From assembly GCF_026210795.1 (NCBI RefSeq), contig NC_089450.1, positions 2,666,001 to 2,730,000 of the forward strand: a DNA stretch of 64,000 bases, in the 5' to 3' direction. Positions 12,431 through 24,300 of the stretch are shown one piece after another (the stretch's first letter is position 1; each line of letters opens with the position of its first letter). The notes beneath the pieces are model-generated. The model searched no databases and was not told the DNA's origin. It saw only the letters and a program-made list of their open reading frames with translations. The position numbers and the translations under genes are program-made. This stretch comes from Rhizophagus irregularis. Lineage: Eukaryota > Glomeromycota > Glomeromycetes > Glomerales > Glomeraceae.

Positions 12431-12830
12431 TCAATGGATCAAATTACAAACAACAATAATGCAGTCATATGAGAATTCCAGGCCAAAGAATAAGGGTGAA
12501 TTGTCAAAGTTGAGAATATATTTGTATTTTTTTTTTAAAGCCGTCATTCTTATGAACTTTTTCATTGTATCCCTAAGTTCAATGATTTTGGTAATGATGA
12601 AACTGCAGTTGTTTACAGGGGTTTCCCGCCAAACTTCTGAGGTGAATTTATGTCTGGTGTTTTCGAATATACTTATCCTTTTTGCAATAGAGTCGTAGCG
12701 AGTCTTCTTAAAGCGTACCTGTGACACCCCATCCAACTTGGGTAATGTCGCTGAATCTAAAGCAAGGTACCCAGTTAATCCTCAACTTTGGGTTAATGAG
12801 TTATGATTCTGGAGTATTAAGGCATATAAT
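12431..12830 (-). pseudogene. Possible N-terminal fragment of a protein kinase
   Basis: Read on the minus strand from 12830, one frame gives FSDITQVGWGVTGTL, a good match to a kinase glycine-rich loop (GxGxxG). After a frame change near 12730 the next frame gives a segment resembling the V/I-A-x-K strand (DSIAKRISIFEN) and an alpha-C-like helix (HKFTSEVW). The order and spacing fit subdomains I-III of a eukaryotic protein kinase, a very large family in Rhizophagus. No catalytic HRD or DFG motif is present, so this is at best a decayed fragment. The call rests on weak motif similarity only. Confidence 0.3.
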
Positions 12831-13019
12831 GTTTTGACTTACATCACCAATTTAACTCATAATTCTAATTTATTGAATTAGTTTATTATATATTTTTTTT
12901 ATCTGTTATATAATATTTAAACTAATGTATACTTTATCTGTAATTAAAATTGTTATTGTAATAAATAACCGGTAACTTAAATCTATTGAAATTAACTTTT
13001 AAATTAGATTACAAATTAT

Positions 13020-13800
13020 TAAAATATTATAAAATTGAATTTAACGATATTTGATTGATTTTTATAGATAATATCATTTTGATATTATTTTGATACTGAA
13101 TTAATATTAAAATAATATTATATTGATATTGCATTTATTAAAAAAAATCATTATTGTTATAACAATATCAAAATGATATCGTTTCGTTATTTGTCAATAT
13201 CGATTAGATAATTATAAAGTGATATCTTTACGATATCATATTGATATTGAATTAATGTTAGAACGATATCATATTAATATCGTATTTACTTTCTATTTTC
13301 ATTGTTGTTATAACAATATCGAAATGATATCGATTTGATGTTTCGTCAATATCGTTATGATGTCGATTAGATAATTATAAAGTGATATCTTTACGATATC
13401 ATATTGATATTGAATTAATGTTGGAACGATATCATATTAATATCGTATTTACTTTCTATTTTTCATTATTGTTATAACAATATTGAAATATCGATATGAT
13501 ATCGATTTGATGTTTCGTCAATATCGTTATGATGTCGATTAGATAATTATAAAGTGATATCTTTACAATATCATATTGATATTGAATTAATGTTGGAACG
13601 ATATCATATTAATATCGTATTTACTTCCCATTTTTCAAAAAATTCATTGTTGTTATAACAATATCGAAATGATATCGATCTGATATTTTTTCAAATAAAT
13701 ATCTTTACGATATCATTTCGATATATTGAATTAATATTGAAATGATATCATTGCGATATCATAATGATATCATTTGCAAATCGATATCGCCACGATATTT
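13020..13800. repeat. GATATC-rich satellite, unit about 163-172 bp
   Basis: The anchor GATTAGATAATTATAAAG occurs at 13202, 13365 and 13537, giving periods of 163 and 172 bp. Each unit contains many GATATC and ATATCGAT palindromes, including GATATCATATTGATATTG. More diverged partial units extend on both sides. No coding capacity is seen. Confidence 0.85.
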
Positions 13801-14104
13801 ATTTAACATCATTATTATATCAATTCGGTATTGTTTAAAAATTCAAGGTTTCTGTAAAGTACATATTTATTGTTATTATTTTATATTTATTATACAAATA
13901 ATAAAATTTAGAAATTTAGTAAAATTTTTTTAATGAAAATTTTTAAATAGAAAAAATTTTTAATAGAAATTTTTAATAGATTAATTTAATAAATTCTTAA
14001 GCGAAAAATTTTTAATTGATAATTTTTAAAAAAAGAATTGTAAAACAAAAAAAAATACATAATGAATAAATTTTCGTTCACTTAATCTAAAAAATTAAAT
14101 TTTT
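13801..14104. other. AT-rich spacer, no gene
   Basis: Mostly A/T with repeated AAAATTTTTAAT-like strings; nothing supportable is seen. It lies downstream of the MULE-like gene that ends at 14105. Confidence 0.5.
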
Positions 14105-16256
14105 TTAATTTGATTTATCAAAATTCGAAATAATCAGATTTAGAGAAGCTTCTAGCATAGAAATAAAAGTTTCTGTTTTCTCAGTATTACCCCTCTCTTC
14201 AACACTCCAGTATTTATCACGAATTCTTTCGGTTAGTTCCACCACAGTAAGTCTCCTATCTTCAGCTTCTTTTAGTTGTTTTGTCTGCACAAATTCTATC
14301 ACTGATTCGCAATTTTCATATATTTTATAGCCACATTCTTCAAACATTCCCTGAAATGCTTTCCATACATCAACGGTCAATAATTTGGTGCTTCCATAGA
14401 TGTGTTCATGAAAAATATGTTTGCATGGTAGCAGATATCGATTTCGAAACAGATAGTGACAATTAAGCGAGGATAAACCCAGCGCACCTTTACCTTTTTC
14501 AATTCTATTCATCACAGAACAAGCCTCCTTAACAAGTAGATGTTGAAGTGGAAAGGGAAACTTGTGAATTTCCTCTATAATATCATTATACACACCATAG
14601 GCAGATATTTTCTTTGTACGGAATTCAAAAGCAGCTCTTTCAGCTTCGGATATCTTTTTGAAATCAACATCAACAGTATTATATACAGCACCTTAAATAA
14701 GTGATCAAATGAAAGAAAGGGGAAGGAGAGAAGAAGGAAAAGTGTAAAAGAAAAGAAAACAACCAAGAGAAAATGAAAAGAACAGAACGGCAAGAGAAGA
14801 GGAAAATAAGAAAAAAGTAAAGAAAAAGAGTGAGTAAAAGAGAAAAATGGAAGAAAATGAATAAACGAAAAGAGGCAGGCATACCAATTAATCCATGTGA
14901 CGAAGATGTTAATCTCTTCAATTCGCTGTGGTAGGATTCCAACGGATTCGTAGATGTAACCTGCAGAAGAAGCGGCGAATGTTGGCGTGCCCACAACCCC
15001 CATTGTTGTGTATTTTTCATAAAATTCCTTTTTATATAATTTTGAATAGCGGGAACAGGACAATCATTGATTGCATCTTGCACAAGTTTCTCGCAGACAA
15101 TTTTTGTTCTTTTATGCATTGCTGCGTTCATAACATCCCGAGTTTGTTTCTCATAAATCTTTGTCATCCACGTTCTTGTAACGTGTACAACACAAAAGAT
15201 TACTTCGCACTCCTGTTCACCAGCACTGATCTCAGGAAAAGCCTTCTTGATGGCTTTAGCCTTGATACTACTTTAATCTGAAAGAATATAACGGGGAATC
15301 TAGCGACAGAAACTACTACAAACTATTTTTAACGCTTCTGAAACAGTATCACAATCTTCATTGCTCACAAAGAAGTGAGCTCCCACATTTCAACATCCGT
15401 AAGTATCGCGAACGTATAAAGTAAAAAGCCTCCAATCATACTTATTCGTCTTATGGGTTGAATCGATAAGAGTCAACCATCCATGACTCCGAAGTTTTTC
15501 AAGCTGTGTTGGGTGCGTGAATACAATGCCCTTGGTGGATTTGGTGGATTTGGTGGACCGATAAAAAACGTGGTAATTTTCAACATGGTATCCTTTTTCT
15601 ATCAAAAACGATATTGATTCTGAAATATCCGATTATAAATCAGAATTGCAAAAAAGGTGTGATTCCATAGGTCCATGAACTTTATATTTAATATTAGATA
15701 CTTCCTTGCGCTTCAGCTCGCTCACACTTGTACCAAGATCTAACTCAGTTGCATATTCTCTAACGGTAACAGTGATCGCAGGAGGAGAATAGTTTTTTAC
15801 CGCTTCATTTTCCACTAAAATTCGAACGGCTTGAGAGCGTTTAATTCTATCTGAGTCTAATACTGTATGCGTGTGATTGGGTGAGTCTTTATAATGTTCG
15901 ATTCTGACTATTTCTAATGATATTAACCACAACACCCTAATCTTAGCATGACATAATTTGGATGGTCGTGTCTTCGTTATTCGGCACTTTTCAATAGAGA
16001 CATTTTCTTTTTGTCGTGAGCTCGATTCCCAGTGCTTCGTAAGACGACAGGCGAAATCTTTTCGAACGTTACCATTTGCTTGTTTGTACAAATTCCATTG
16101 CGTCCAGATATTCGAAACTAACGGCCACCAATTTTCGTCAAAATCTTCCATTGGGATTTCCAAAGAACAAGTTACATCAAAAAGCAAACCCCATTTTTCA
16201 TCTGGCGTAAGGTTTGCTGCTGGCCTAACGGTAGTGGACGTTTCTATTATTTCCAT
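14105..16256 (-). pseudogene. MULE/FAR1-like transposase with SWIM-type finger, decayed
   Basis: Starts at the ATG at 16256 (MEIIETS). Order on the minus strand: an N-terminal DNA-binding-like region (RKTRPSKLC-type segment near 15990), a MULE DDE core with LIDSTHKTNKYDWR (first Asp, about 15460) and YILSD (second Asp, about 15280), then EQECEVIFCVVHVTRTW, HSELKRLTSS, a 193-nt CT-rich intron (14884-14692), and a C-terminal exon with a SWIM-like Cys/His finger (CHYLFRNRYLLPCKHIFHEH). In-frame stops lie after CNSDL (about 15633), after DTYGC (about 15390, TGA where Trp fits), after SSFCR (about 15302) and after YILSD (about 15275). Several fit Trp-to-stop or Gln-to-stop transitions. No terminal inverted repeats were found. 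The family call is from motifs remembered from Mutator-like transposases of this fungal group. Confidence 0.75.
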
Positions 16257-16619
16257 TTCTTTGTTTTTCTTCCTTCCTTCATTTCTTTTCTTCCCTTGTT
16301 TTCTTACTTTTTCTTTTCCCTTTTATTTAATCATTTATTTTTTCCACGTTCTTCCCTTAATTAACGTTGAGATCCTCCAATTCCCTCTGTCATCAATTTA
16401 CAGAGTTGCCACATCGAACGGGCATTCTCATGGTCGAACGAACGAATGAATGAACGAACGAACAATTAAACGAACAAGCAAATAATCAACGGCATAATTT
16501 ACAGACAATATAATCAACAAACAACATACAACAACATATAACGACAACATTCTTGGTTCACAGCATAAATAGCGTTAGTAATATAAAACATCAAGCGATA
16601 TAAAATAAAAGTTAACTTC
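16257..16619. other. CT-rich leader and GAAC-repeat region
   Basis: Upstream of the MULE-like start codon. It holds a pyrimidine-rich stretch (16259-16335 on the plus strand) and a run of GAACGAA/GAATGAA repeats at about 16435-16475. It could hold the promoter of the minus-strand gene, but no specific element is recognised. Confidence 0.4.
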
Positions 16620-17211
16620 TCTAAATTTTCCCCAAATTATATCCACTTTTACCTTTAATTTCAAACTTTGATAGCTCTCGCTACGAATTATTACTTTTTG
16701 AAAATGTATATTTAATTCATCTTAAATTTCCATTTTATTCAATTAAAATTAATTAAGCGAACATTAATTAAAGTTTAGGGCGAACCTATTACCTTTAATT
16801 AACATTAAACTTTACTAACAAATAATTAAATGAAACTTATATTTTTATTGAGTTCTGTGGATGAGAACTATGGAATTACTTTGAATTCCGCTCTCTATTT
16901 ATACAAATTTTATGCTACTTTCTATTCTATCTATATACTATCTTTTATGTTCTTTTTACATATTATCTTTGAACTATCTTTCTAATATGCTATCTATATT
17001 TTAAATACGCTATCTTTTAATATATGTTCTTTTTAATATGTTATCTTTTATGTTCCATCTTGATAATATGTGTTATATTATTTTTTATATTATCTTTTTA
17101 TATTATCTTTTATGTTATTTTATGTTCTTTAATCTTTCTGACATTATTTTATATGTTCTTTTAATTCGCTTTATGTGTTTTGCTTATAATCTATCTTTTG
17201 TGGCTTATAAT
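16620..17211. repeat. Dispersed repeat also found in the hAT leader
   Basis: Shares a long stretch with about 45,020-45,980. The best block is 16,740-16,835, with TAATTAAGCGAACATTA and AAAGTTTAGGGCGAACCTAT, matching 45,170-45,265. Both copies then run into low-complexity CTATCTTTTATGTT-type repeats and end near TTTGTGGCTTAT. The second copy lies inside the intact hAT element, so this copy may be a hAT-derived fragment. It ends exactly where the palindromic element at 17,212 begins. Confidence 0.75.
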
Positions 17212-18371
17212 TAAAGCTCCGAATGGTTCGGGCTAAACCGGGGAACCGATCCGAAACCGGCTCAAAATTCGGTTCGGTTCAGTTTAATCCGATTTTTTAT
17301 AAAAATGCGAAAAATCGAATAGCCGGCCATCTAGTGATCATATAAAGTCGAGCCATATATCATTGGATTCCTCTCGACGAGTCGCGTCGAATGGTAGTAA
17401 GATCATGTCTCTAGCATCGATAGATCACACGTTAACCCACGCTAAATGATTTATAAATAATTGGAATTAGAAAGCTATCTATCAGTGCTAGAGACATGAT
17501 CTTAGCACCATTCAACGCGTCTCAGTGAGACGAATCCAATGAATATAAATTCGTTCGTGTACGACCACTAGATGGCGAATAATATCAAGTTTCGCATTTT
17601 TTTAAAATTTTCGAGCGTTAAAAATTAAAAATTCAGATACATGAATTTATTCGTCGTCCAATGGTCGTATGAATATGAATTAGGACTCATTGGATTCGTC
17701 TCGATGAGACGAGTCGAATGGTGGTAAGATCACGTCTCTAGCATCGATAGATAGCTTGCTAATGCCAATTTTTTATAAATTATTTAGCGTGAATTAACTT
17801 ACAATCTATTAATGCTAGAGACATGATCTCACCACCATCCGACTCGTCTCATCGAGACGAATCTAATAAGTCCTAATTCATATTTGTACGACCATTGGAC
17901 GACGAATAAATTCATGTATCGGAATTTTTAATTTTTAACGCTCGAAAATTTTAAAAAAATGCGAAACTTGATATTATTCGCCATCTAGTGGTCGTACACG
18001 AACGAATTTATATTCATTGGATTCGTCTCACTGAGACGCGTCGAATGGCGCTAAGATCATGTTTCTAGCACCGATAGATAGCTTGCTAATTCAAATTATT
18101 GATAATTCATTTAGCGTGGGTTAACGTGTGTTCTACCGATGCTAGAGACATAATCTTACCACCATTCGACGCGTCTCGTCGAGACGAATCTAATGATATA
18201 TGGCTCGACTTTATATGATCACTAGATGGCCGGCTATTCGATTTTTCGCATTTTTATAAAAATCGGATTAAACCGAACCGAACCGCCGGTTTTTCGGTTC
18301 GGTTCTTACGGATTTCGGCTCTAATCCGAACCGTCTATAATCTGGACCAAACCGACCCGTTCGGAGCTTTA
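17212..18371. mobile_element. Non-autonomous palindromic hAT-like element (copy A)
   Basis: Ends TAAAGCTCCGAATGG and (read inward) TAAAGCTCCGAACGG are inverted repeats. Inside, the two arms mirror each other (CTAAACCGGGGAACCG.. against ..CGGTTCGGTTCTTACGG). The interior is three consecutive large hairpins, about 17,327-17,575, 17,650-17,905 and 17,980-18,231, each with arms of about 110 bp around a loop containing TTAACCCACGCTAAAT or its complement. No ORF. The terminal motif closely matches the intact hAT at 44,130 (TAGAGCTCCGAATGGG). The 8-bp flanks (CTTATAAT and GTCAAGAG) do not match, so either the target duplication has decayed or the junction arose by recombination between copies. Confidence 0.85.
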
Positions 18372-18656
18372 GTCAAGAGGCATATAAGAGGTGGAAAAAT
18401 TATGCCACTACGATCGGGTATGTCCAAGCTCTTGGAAAGCCATTTTGAAAAAGGGAATATTGACTGGATATCTTTTGAAGATGTAAATGACTTCTATAAA
18501 AGATGGATAGACCGCCTCACCGAGGATCAGCTTTATATTATGGAGAAAATGCTTAGGAATGGGATGGTCGTGGACCCCCAAGAGAGGGAAACCATAGAGC
18601 ATGCATTAAGTGAACATAAATGGGGAGGCGATCCTTGGGGACTGGGAGTGGAATGA
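18372..18656 (+). pseudogene. Polinton-segment ORF, 5' end cut by palindromic element
   Basis: The frame is open from the element border (18,372) through KRHIRGGKIMPLRSGMSKLLESHFEKGNIDW to a TGA at 18,654; the first internal ATG is at 18,402. The protein is hydrophilic and partly helical, with an acidic/aromatic C-terminus (WGGDPWGLG). I do not recognise the family. The RGGK..PLRSGMSK start is basic. Because the open frame runs straight into the palindromic element, its N-terminus was probably lost there. Base composition is less AT-rich than the surroundings, as in the other Polinton-like genes at 36-44 kb. Confidence 0.5.
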
Positions 18657-18699
18657 ATGGACTCAACAGGAGTAAGCATTTTGTACTTGACTTTCGTAG

Positions 18700-18985
18700 G
18701 AATTACCCTGCAGAGTCATATTTTTTAGATCCGGCCGGCATTACCGCGTAATCCCGAATTACCGAAAAAGGAAATTTATGTTACACAAGATTCTAAACGC
18801 ATTTTTACCAAAATCGATTTTTGTGGAACGGGTATCGCCCAAAAAGGAAATGATCTACGTACCCGCATGAAGTCACATGACATCGAAATTATTAGATCGA
18901 GACATCGTGTCCCGATCTCAAAGTTTAGCACTTTTTTTATACACTGTACTGTAAAAAATTCCACGGTTTTTCCATGAATGCAATT
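18700..18985 (+). pseudogene. Decayed coding segment of the Polinton-like region
   Basis: One frame is open from about 18,727 to 18,977 (including YVTQDSKRIFTKIDFCGTG and RTRMKSHDIEIIRSRHRVP), ending ..STVFP and TGA. It has no good start codon. Codon composition is like the neighbouring Polinton-like ORFs rather than random AT-rich DNA. No family recognised; it could be the 3' part of a structural or replication gene. Confidence 0.35.
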
Positions 18986-19004
18986 TAGGCCAATAATCCA
19001 ATAA

Positions 19005-19098
19005 CTTATTCATCAGGTATCCTCGTGTTTTGCGACAAGGACTGATGACCATGTAACCTTATCATCAGGTATTCTTGCATTTTTTGATAAGGACTGAT
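19005..19098. repeat. Two-unit tandem repeat at the LINE target
   Basis: Two units of about 50 bp each contain TTATCATCAGGTATTCTTG-like sequence followed by GATAAGGACTGAT or GACAAGGACTGATGACC. The second unit is cut after AAGGACTGAT by the LINE start (AGATCTC at 19,099). The missing rest of that unit (GACCGTGTCAC) resumes at 36,230, after the second LINE copy. Confidence 0.75.
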
Positions 19099-19201
19099 AG
19101 ATCTCTTACCGCTGATCTATTGACCAAAAATTTTCGAAAAGAAAATTTATATATCTTCGTACTAACAACTCTTATATTTTACCCAACTTATACCTTCTAA
19201 C

Positions 19202-21324
19202 ATGTCTAGAAACCTTGCTAGAATTGGTGGCGGCAGCTATAACCCCAATAGTAATAAGGCTGCTCGTCAAGAAAAGAAAAACAATAAAAAACAACTCTCT
19301 GATAACTCTGGCTCCGATAGTGATAGCACTGCTCAAAAACGTTCCCGCATTATCACAGATAACACCATGGATGAAGATTTCGTTGCCGACGTGCCGGCTG
19401 ACAATGGTTTAGTTGGTTCAACTTCGACCGCTATTCCTCAACAAAATAATTCCCGCAGCACCGCCCAAGAAAATACTCAAGCATCTACCCCGAGTAATTC
19501 TGCTGTGCCTACTGCGCCTGGCCAAGACGCGTCCTCTGGAGATAACGCGTCTATTCATGCACCTCAAAACAAAGAAAATAACTCATCCCTAACGCGTCCC
19601 TTAATATGGACGTAAATGATGGTACATCGCCCGATCAGGCTGTCGATCCCTCCCCTACCATTACCATTAATCGTCAAGATTTCCTGGCTGCGGCTGCGCC
19701 CAACTCCGCTCCCCAAACTCTTGAGAAACTTAAAACTAATAAGGCAATCATTGATGCCGTTAACAATTTGTTTTTAGAAACATATGAATCATATACCGGT
19801 CGGGCTCGTATGACTGGTTCAGGGGACGCTAAACGTCTCATCATTCACTTCCATACTGCGGAGGCTCGAGACTTGTGTATTGGTTCCACACATTCTGATT
19901 TTCCGGACCTACTTTTCCACCTGTATGATCCCAAACAGCTCCGGTCCGATGAAGACCTCCGTGCAATTCAAGTCACGGACATACCGTTCTTCATTACTAA
20001 ACCCCAACTACATTCCTATTTCAAAAAATTTGGCAATTTGCTATCCCTTCATCTCTATTTAAGGAAAGGTGCCAAAATGCAACAAGCCCGCATCGTTTAT
20101 GATTATGCCGATGCCATCGCCCATTTTACCACTCAATGGGCAGTTTATTGTTTTTCCACTTGTTTGCGCGTTACTCCCTGTCACTATTCAGTGGATCAAA
20201 AAGCTGCTCATCGCAAATTTGTTGCTGTCCTCTCTGGACTCCCGGCTAACACCAAAGACATCCATCTCGCTCCCTTGGTTAAAGAACATGGAGCTAAAGC
20301 TATTAACATCCCTCTTTCTCTTAACTCTTATAAACCTAAACCATGGGCTTATGTTACCTTCAATTCACAAGCGACAATGGATGCCGCTATGGAACAAACA
20401 ATTGGATTCCAAGGTCGTACTCTTCGGTGGGGTACCTCTAACGATTCGAAAGCCCTCTGCCACAGATGTGGTAAGCTCGGTTGCGCTCCTACCTCCTGCC
20501 CGCTTAATCAACGCCACGGTCGCTCACGCACTCGTGACCCTGTTGCTGCTCTTAAAGAACGTTTTAACATTGGCCAACGACCTGCTCAACAAAGAACTCT
20601 GCGTAATAATTCTCGATCTCGCTCTCGCTCTAAATCCCGAGATCGTTCTGCTTCTGCTCAACGTCCGAATTCAAACTTTAACCGCTCTAACAATAATAAT
20701 AATAATTCTAATAATACTAAACCCTCTTCCTCTGGTCTGCTTAATTCCTCCTCAACCGCTCATGGACGCACGCCTTCCAATAATCGAAAAGGCAAAGATA
20801 GATCTGTTTCTTTTTCGTCCAATGCTCGTACTCTGCTCCTGGATCCAAACTCTCCTAATGCTCTTGAGGCTGCCCTCAAGATTCTTGATGTTTTAAAGAA
20901 TCTTCAACAAGATGTTGCTCGTGTGGAATCCCGCATTTCAAATCTTGAACTTAACAATCAACGGCTATCCGTTATTGAAGCTCATTTAGGTATCACTCCT
21001 CCCTCCGCTCCTGTTGTCAATTCTGAACCTGATCGGATGGAAGAAGACCCTCCTGAAACCACTGGTACCTTAATCCCACATCCTAATGCTCCCTCATCTT
21101 CTGGTGCAAAGGATTCCTCTTCCCCCAAATATATACTCAATAATGCTCCGCATCCAACTCTCACATCCACTTCTACCCCTTCCCCGCAAGACGAATTGAA
21201 CTCGGTTATACAAGATCAAAAGCGATTAAAGATACTTTACAATCGCTCACTGGTTCCATCCAAGGTTTTATCGCTTCTCTTGGTGGTTCTCCCTCCGATC
21301 GAGCTTCAGCTCCTTCACAATAAC
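19202..21324 (+). pseudogene. LINE copy 1 ORF1, nucleic-acid-binding protein, two frameshifts
   Basis: Starts MSRNLARIGGG. A low-complexity N-terminus with a KKNNKK basic patch is followed by an RRM-like region of about 200 residues, a Cys-rich knuckle (CHRCGKLGCAPTSC) at about 20,458-20,500, an Arg/Ser repeat (SRSRSKSRDRSAS) and a helical C-terminus. Compared with copy 2, 1 nt is missing near 19,590-19,600 (the frame restarts at MDVNDG, 19,606) and another in an A run near 21,223. The second changes the tail, so the product would end in an unrelated sequence at 21,325-21,327. Likely role: binding LINE RNA in the ribonucleoprotein, by analogy with other LINE ORF1 proteins. Confidence 0.85.
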
Positions 21325-21367
21325 TGACTTCTCACCCCCCCCCGTCTATTATTATCATTGTGCTCTA

Positions 21368-24300
21368 ATGTCAGACAATTTTAATTATGATACATTTGTT
21401 CGAAACCCACCCAACCCTGAAGATATTTATAATTTTTCAGAACATGAATCTTTATTTTCTTCTTTAGATTCTTCTCCTATCCCTAATTCTTTTAATATTT
21501 CATCCTTTAATGTTAATGGTCTTCGCCATAATAGTCAAGTTAAAATTGAACAAATTTCCAATTTTTTCAACCTCAAGCATATTTCTTTTGGTGGTATCGT
21601 TGATACCCATTTATCCCCTAAACAAATTCATTTTTTATCTAAACGCCTTCCTAATTATACTGTCTTTTCCTCTGATATCGATAAAACTAAACAAGTTAAA
21701 TCCACTGGCGGCGTTTCCCTTTTTATTGACAAATCCCTTGCTTCCCATGTACAAGATTTTGTTTCACATTCCTCACGTATTTTATCTGTTGACCTTTATT
21801 TTAAAGGCAATGTTAAATTGCGTATCTTTGTCATATATATCCCTCCTTTTTCTGATTCTAAATTACGATCTGAAACTATTGATCTCCTTTTACAATTATT
21901 AGTGCAAACCAAACAACAAAATTTTTATCACACCATTTGTGGCGATTTTAATATGCACTTAGATACTTATTACCCTATTTACTTTAACTGCCCTTCTGTT
22001 GCTTCTCAACGGTCTTATCGTTTGTTGCATCACCTTTTATCTCATGGTTATGAAGAAACCATTCCTGTTAATGCTTCTGATTCCCTAGGCACCTTCCACC
22101 GTGATGACCAGATTACTTGTATAGACTATGTTTGGTCTTGCCCGATGCTAAAAAGCTTTGCTCTCACTTCTTACATATTCGACGCCCATGATACCTGCTC
22201 TTCTGATCACAATCCTGTCATCACATATTTTGATGATTCACTCTTGGTCGCGTCTATCAAGATTGCTCGTGCTAAACAACTTCAGCGTCGAACTCACCGC
22301 ATTTTTAAATTTGATTCAGTCACTACTCAACAATGGGAAACCTTTTCCACTCACACTGACTCATTTTGCGATGTTCTTCCTTCTACTTTTTCAACATGGC
22401 ACATCAACCAACAATGTGAATACTTACATCTCGAATCGTGAAAGTTGCTAACGCTTCTCTTCCATCTGTCACGGTTGGTAATCAACATGCACCTACGGTG
22501 CCTAAAGATTTGGAAGCTTTAACTCAACATTATCGTTTCCTCAGCCGTCTTTTGCATTCGATACGCTTATTGCGCAAATATCCTTCCACATATTTTAATA
22601 GATATGAACATGTTTGGTCCATTCATTTCATTCGACTTAAAAATATTCTTCATTTATATAAGAAGATTATTCCGTCTCCCCCTATTTTACCTTCTTCTTT
22701 ATCCATATGTAGGCAAGATGATTTTAAATTTTTATTAGATTCTTTAAAGATTATCTCCAGTGCCCTCCATGGCCTCCTTCTTCTTAAAGAAAAAGATTTT
22801 CAAGACTCTTCCATTCGTGCTAAATTGGATGATAGGGATAACAATTTTGAAACTGACATCTCTTCGTTCATTGATTCTGCTCTTTCACGAACAAGACGTC
22901 GTATTACGTTGGATCGTGTCTTTATTGACCACCCTACACACCCTAAACTTTTGACGGATCCACACGATATTGATGACGCCGTTATCAACCATTTTCAGAA
23001 CTCTGTTCCTATTAAATCATCTCCTCCAGCTCATATTTCAGCCCTTCCTGAAAGATGGTCTTCTGCTTACCGTCCTATGGATGATGTGGATTCCTCTATT
23101 TACAATTCTCTGTTGGATCCTCCTACCCTTGAAGAATGGTTGTCTACAGTATCCACAATGCCTAATGACAAAGCTCCTGGTCCTTCTATGATTACCTATG
23201 AGATGCTTAAGCATCTGGGTCCTACCACTTCAGCTTTGGTTCTTATCCTGGTCCAATCATGCCTTCGCACTGCCGATATCCCGGATTTGTGGCGGGAAGC
23301 CATGGTTTTCCCTATCCCTAAACCTCACGAATGGAAATGTCAACTTAAAAATACAAGACCTATTACTTTACTTGAAGTAATTAGAAAATCTTTGGTCAAG
23401 CTCTTCTATAATCGTCTCGCTGCTATTTTGACTTCGAATGAAGTTCTCAAAGGAAGTAACTTCGCTGGTCTTCCCGGTGGTTCTTGTCGCGACCCTATTG
23501 TCGTCCTGGAATCTATTATCCATAATGCTTATGTCAACAAATCGCCGCTTTGGATCCTTTCACAAGATATTTCGAAGGCTTTCGACTCGGTTGATCTCAA
23601 AATGTTGCGTTTTGCTTTAGAATGCATTAAACTTCCTGCTTCTGCTACCAAGTTTATTTTATCTCTTTTTATGAAACGCTCTAATCACATTTTTACCACT
23701 CATGGAACTATACCTTCTTACCGTGTTCATATTGGTATAGATCAAGGCGAAGTTATCTCTCCTTTACTTTAGGTTATATATATAGACCCTTTATTGATTG
23801 TTCTTAAGAATGAAATGATGGATCCATATATACTTCATGCTCCTTCTTTATCTAATCCCTTGGCTGAGACAAGTCCAGATGGATTACGCATCAACAATTT
23901 GGTCTTTATGGACGATTCCACTTTAATTTCGTCATCTAAATCGGGAATGGAATCGATGCTTTCTATTACGGAAGAATTTTATCAGATCAATAATACTTCC
24001 GCTAATCACAACAAATATGTTTTAATTACTAATTCGTTGCCTCCCACTTCAGCTCCTTCGCCTTCTCCAGTCGTGTTTGACTTACAATTATCTGGACTGA
24101 ACAAAGTTCCTTCCATTTCTATTGTGCCTATTGCCATGAACAGTTCTTTCCGCTTCCTGGGCGTCTGGTTCAATGTCGCTGGATCTCGTAATTTTGTCAG
24201 AAAGCAAGTTGCTCGAGAATGTAATTCTTTCGCTGCTACCATTCGTCCTGCCAAATTATCTACCAAACAAGTAGTTTATTTACACAACACTGTTCTTATT

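Noticed and set aside
14694-14884. Separate genes in the CT-rich stretch of the MULE-like region
   Set aside because: The frames there are F/S/L-rich low complexity; GT..AG borders and phase fit an intron.
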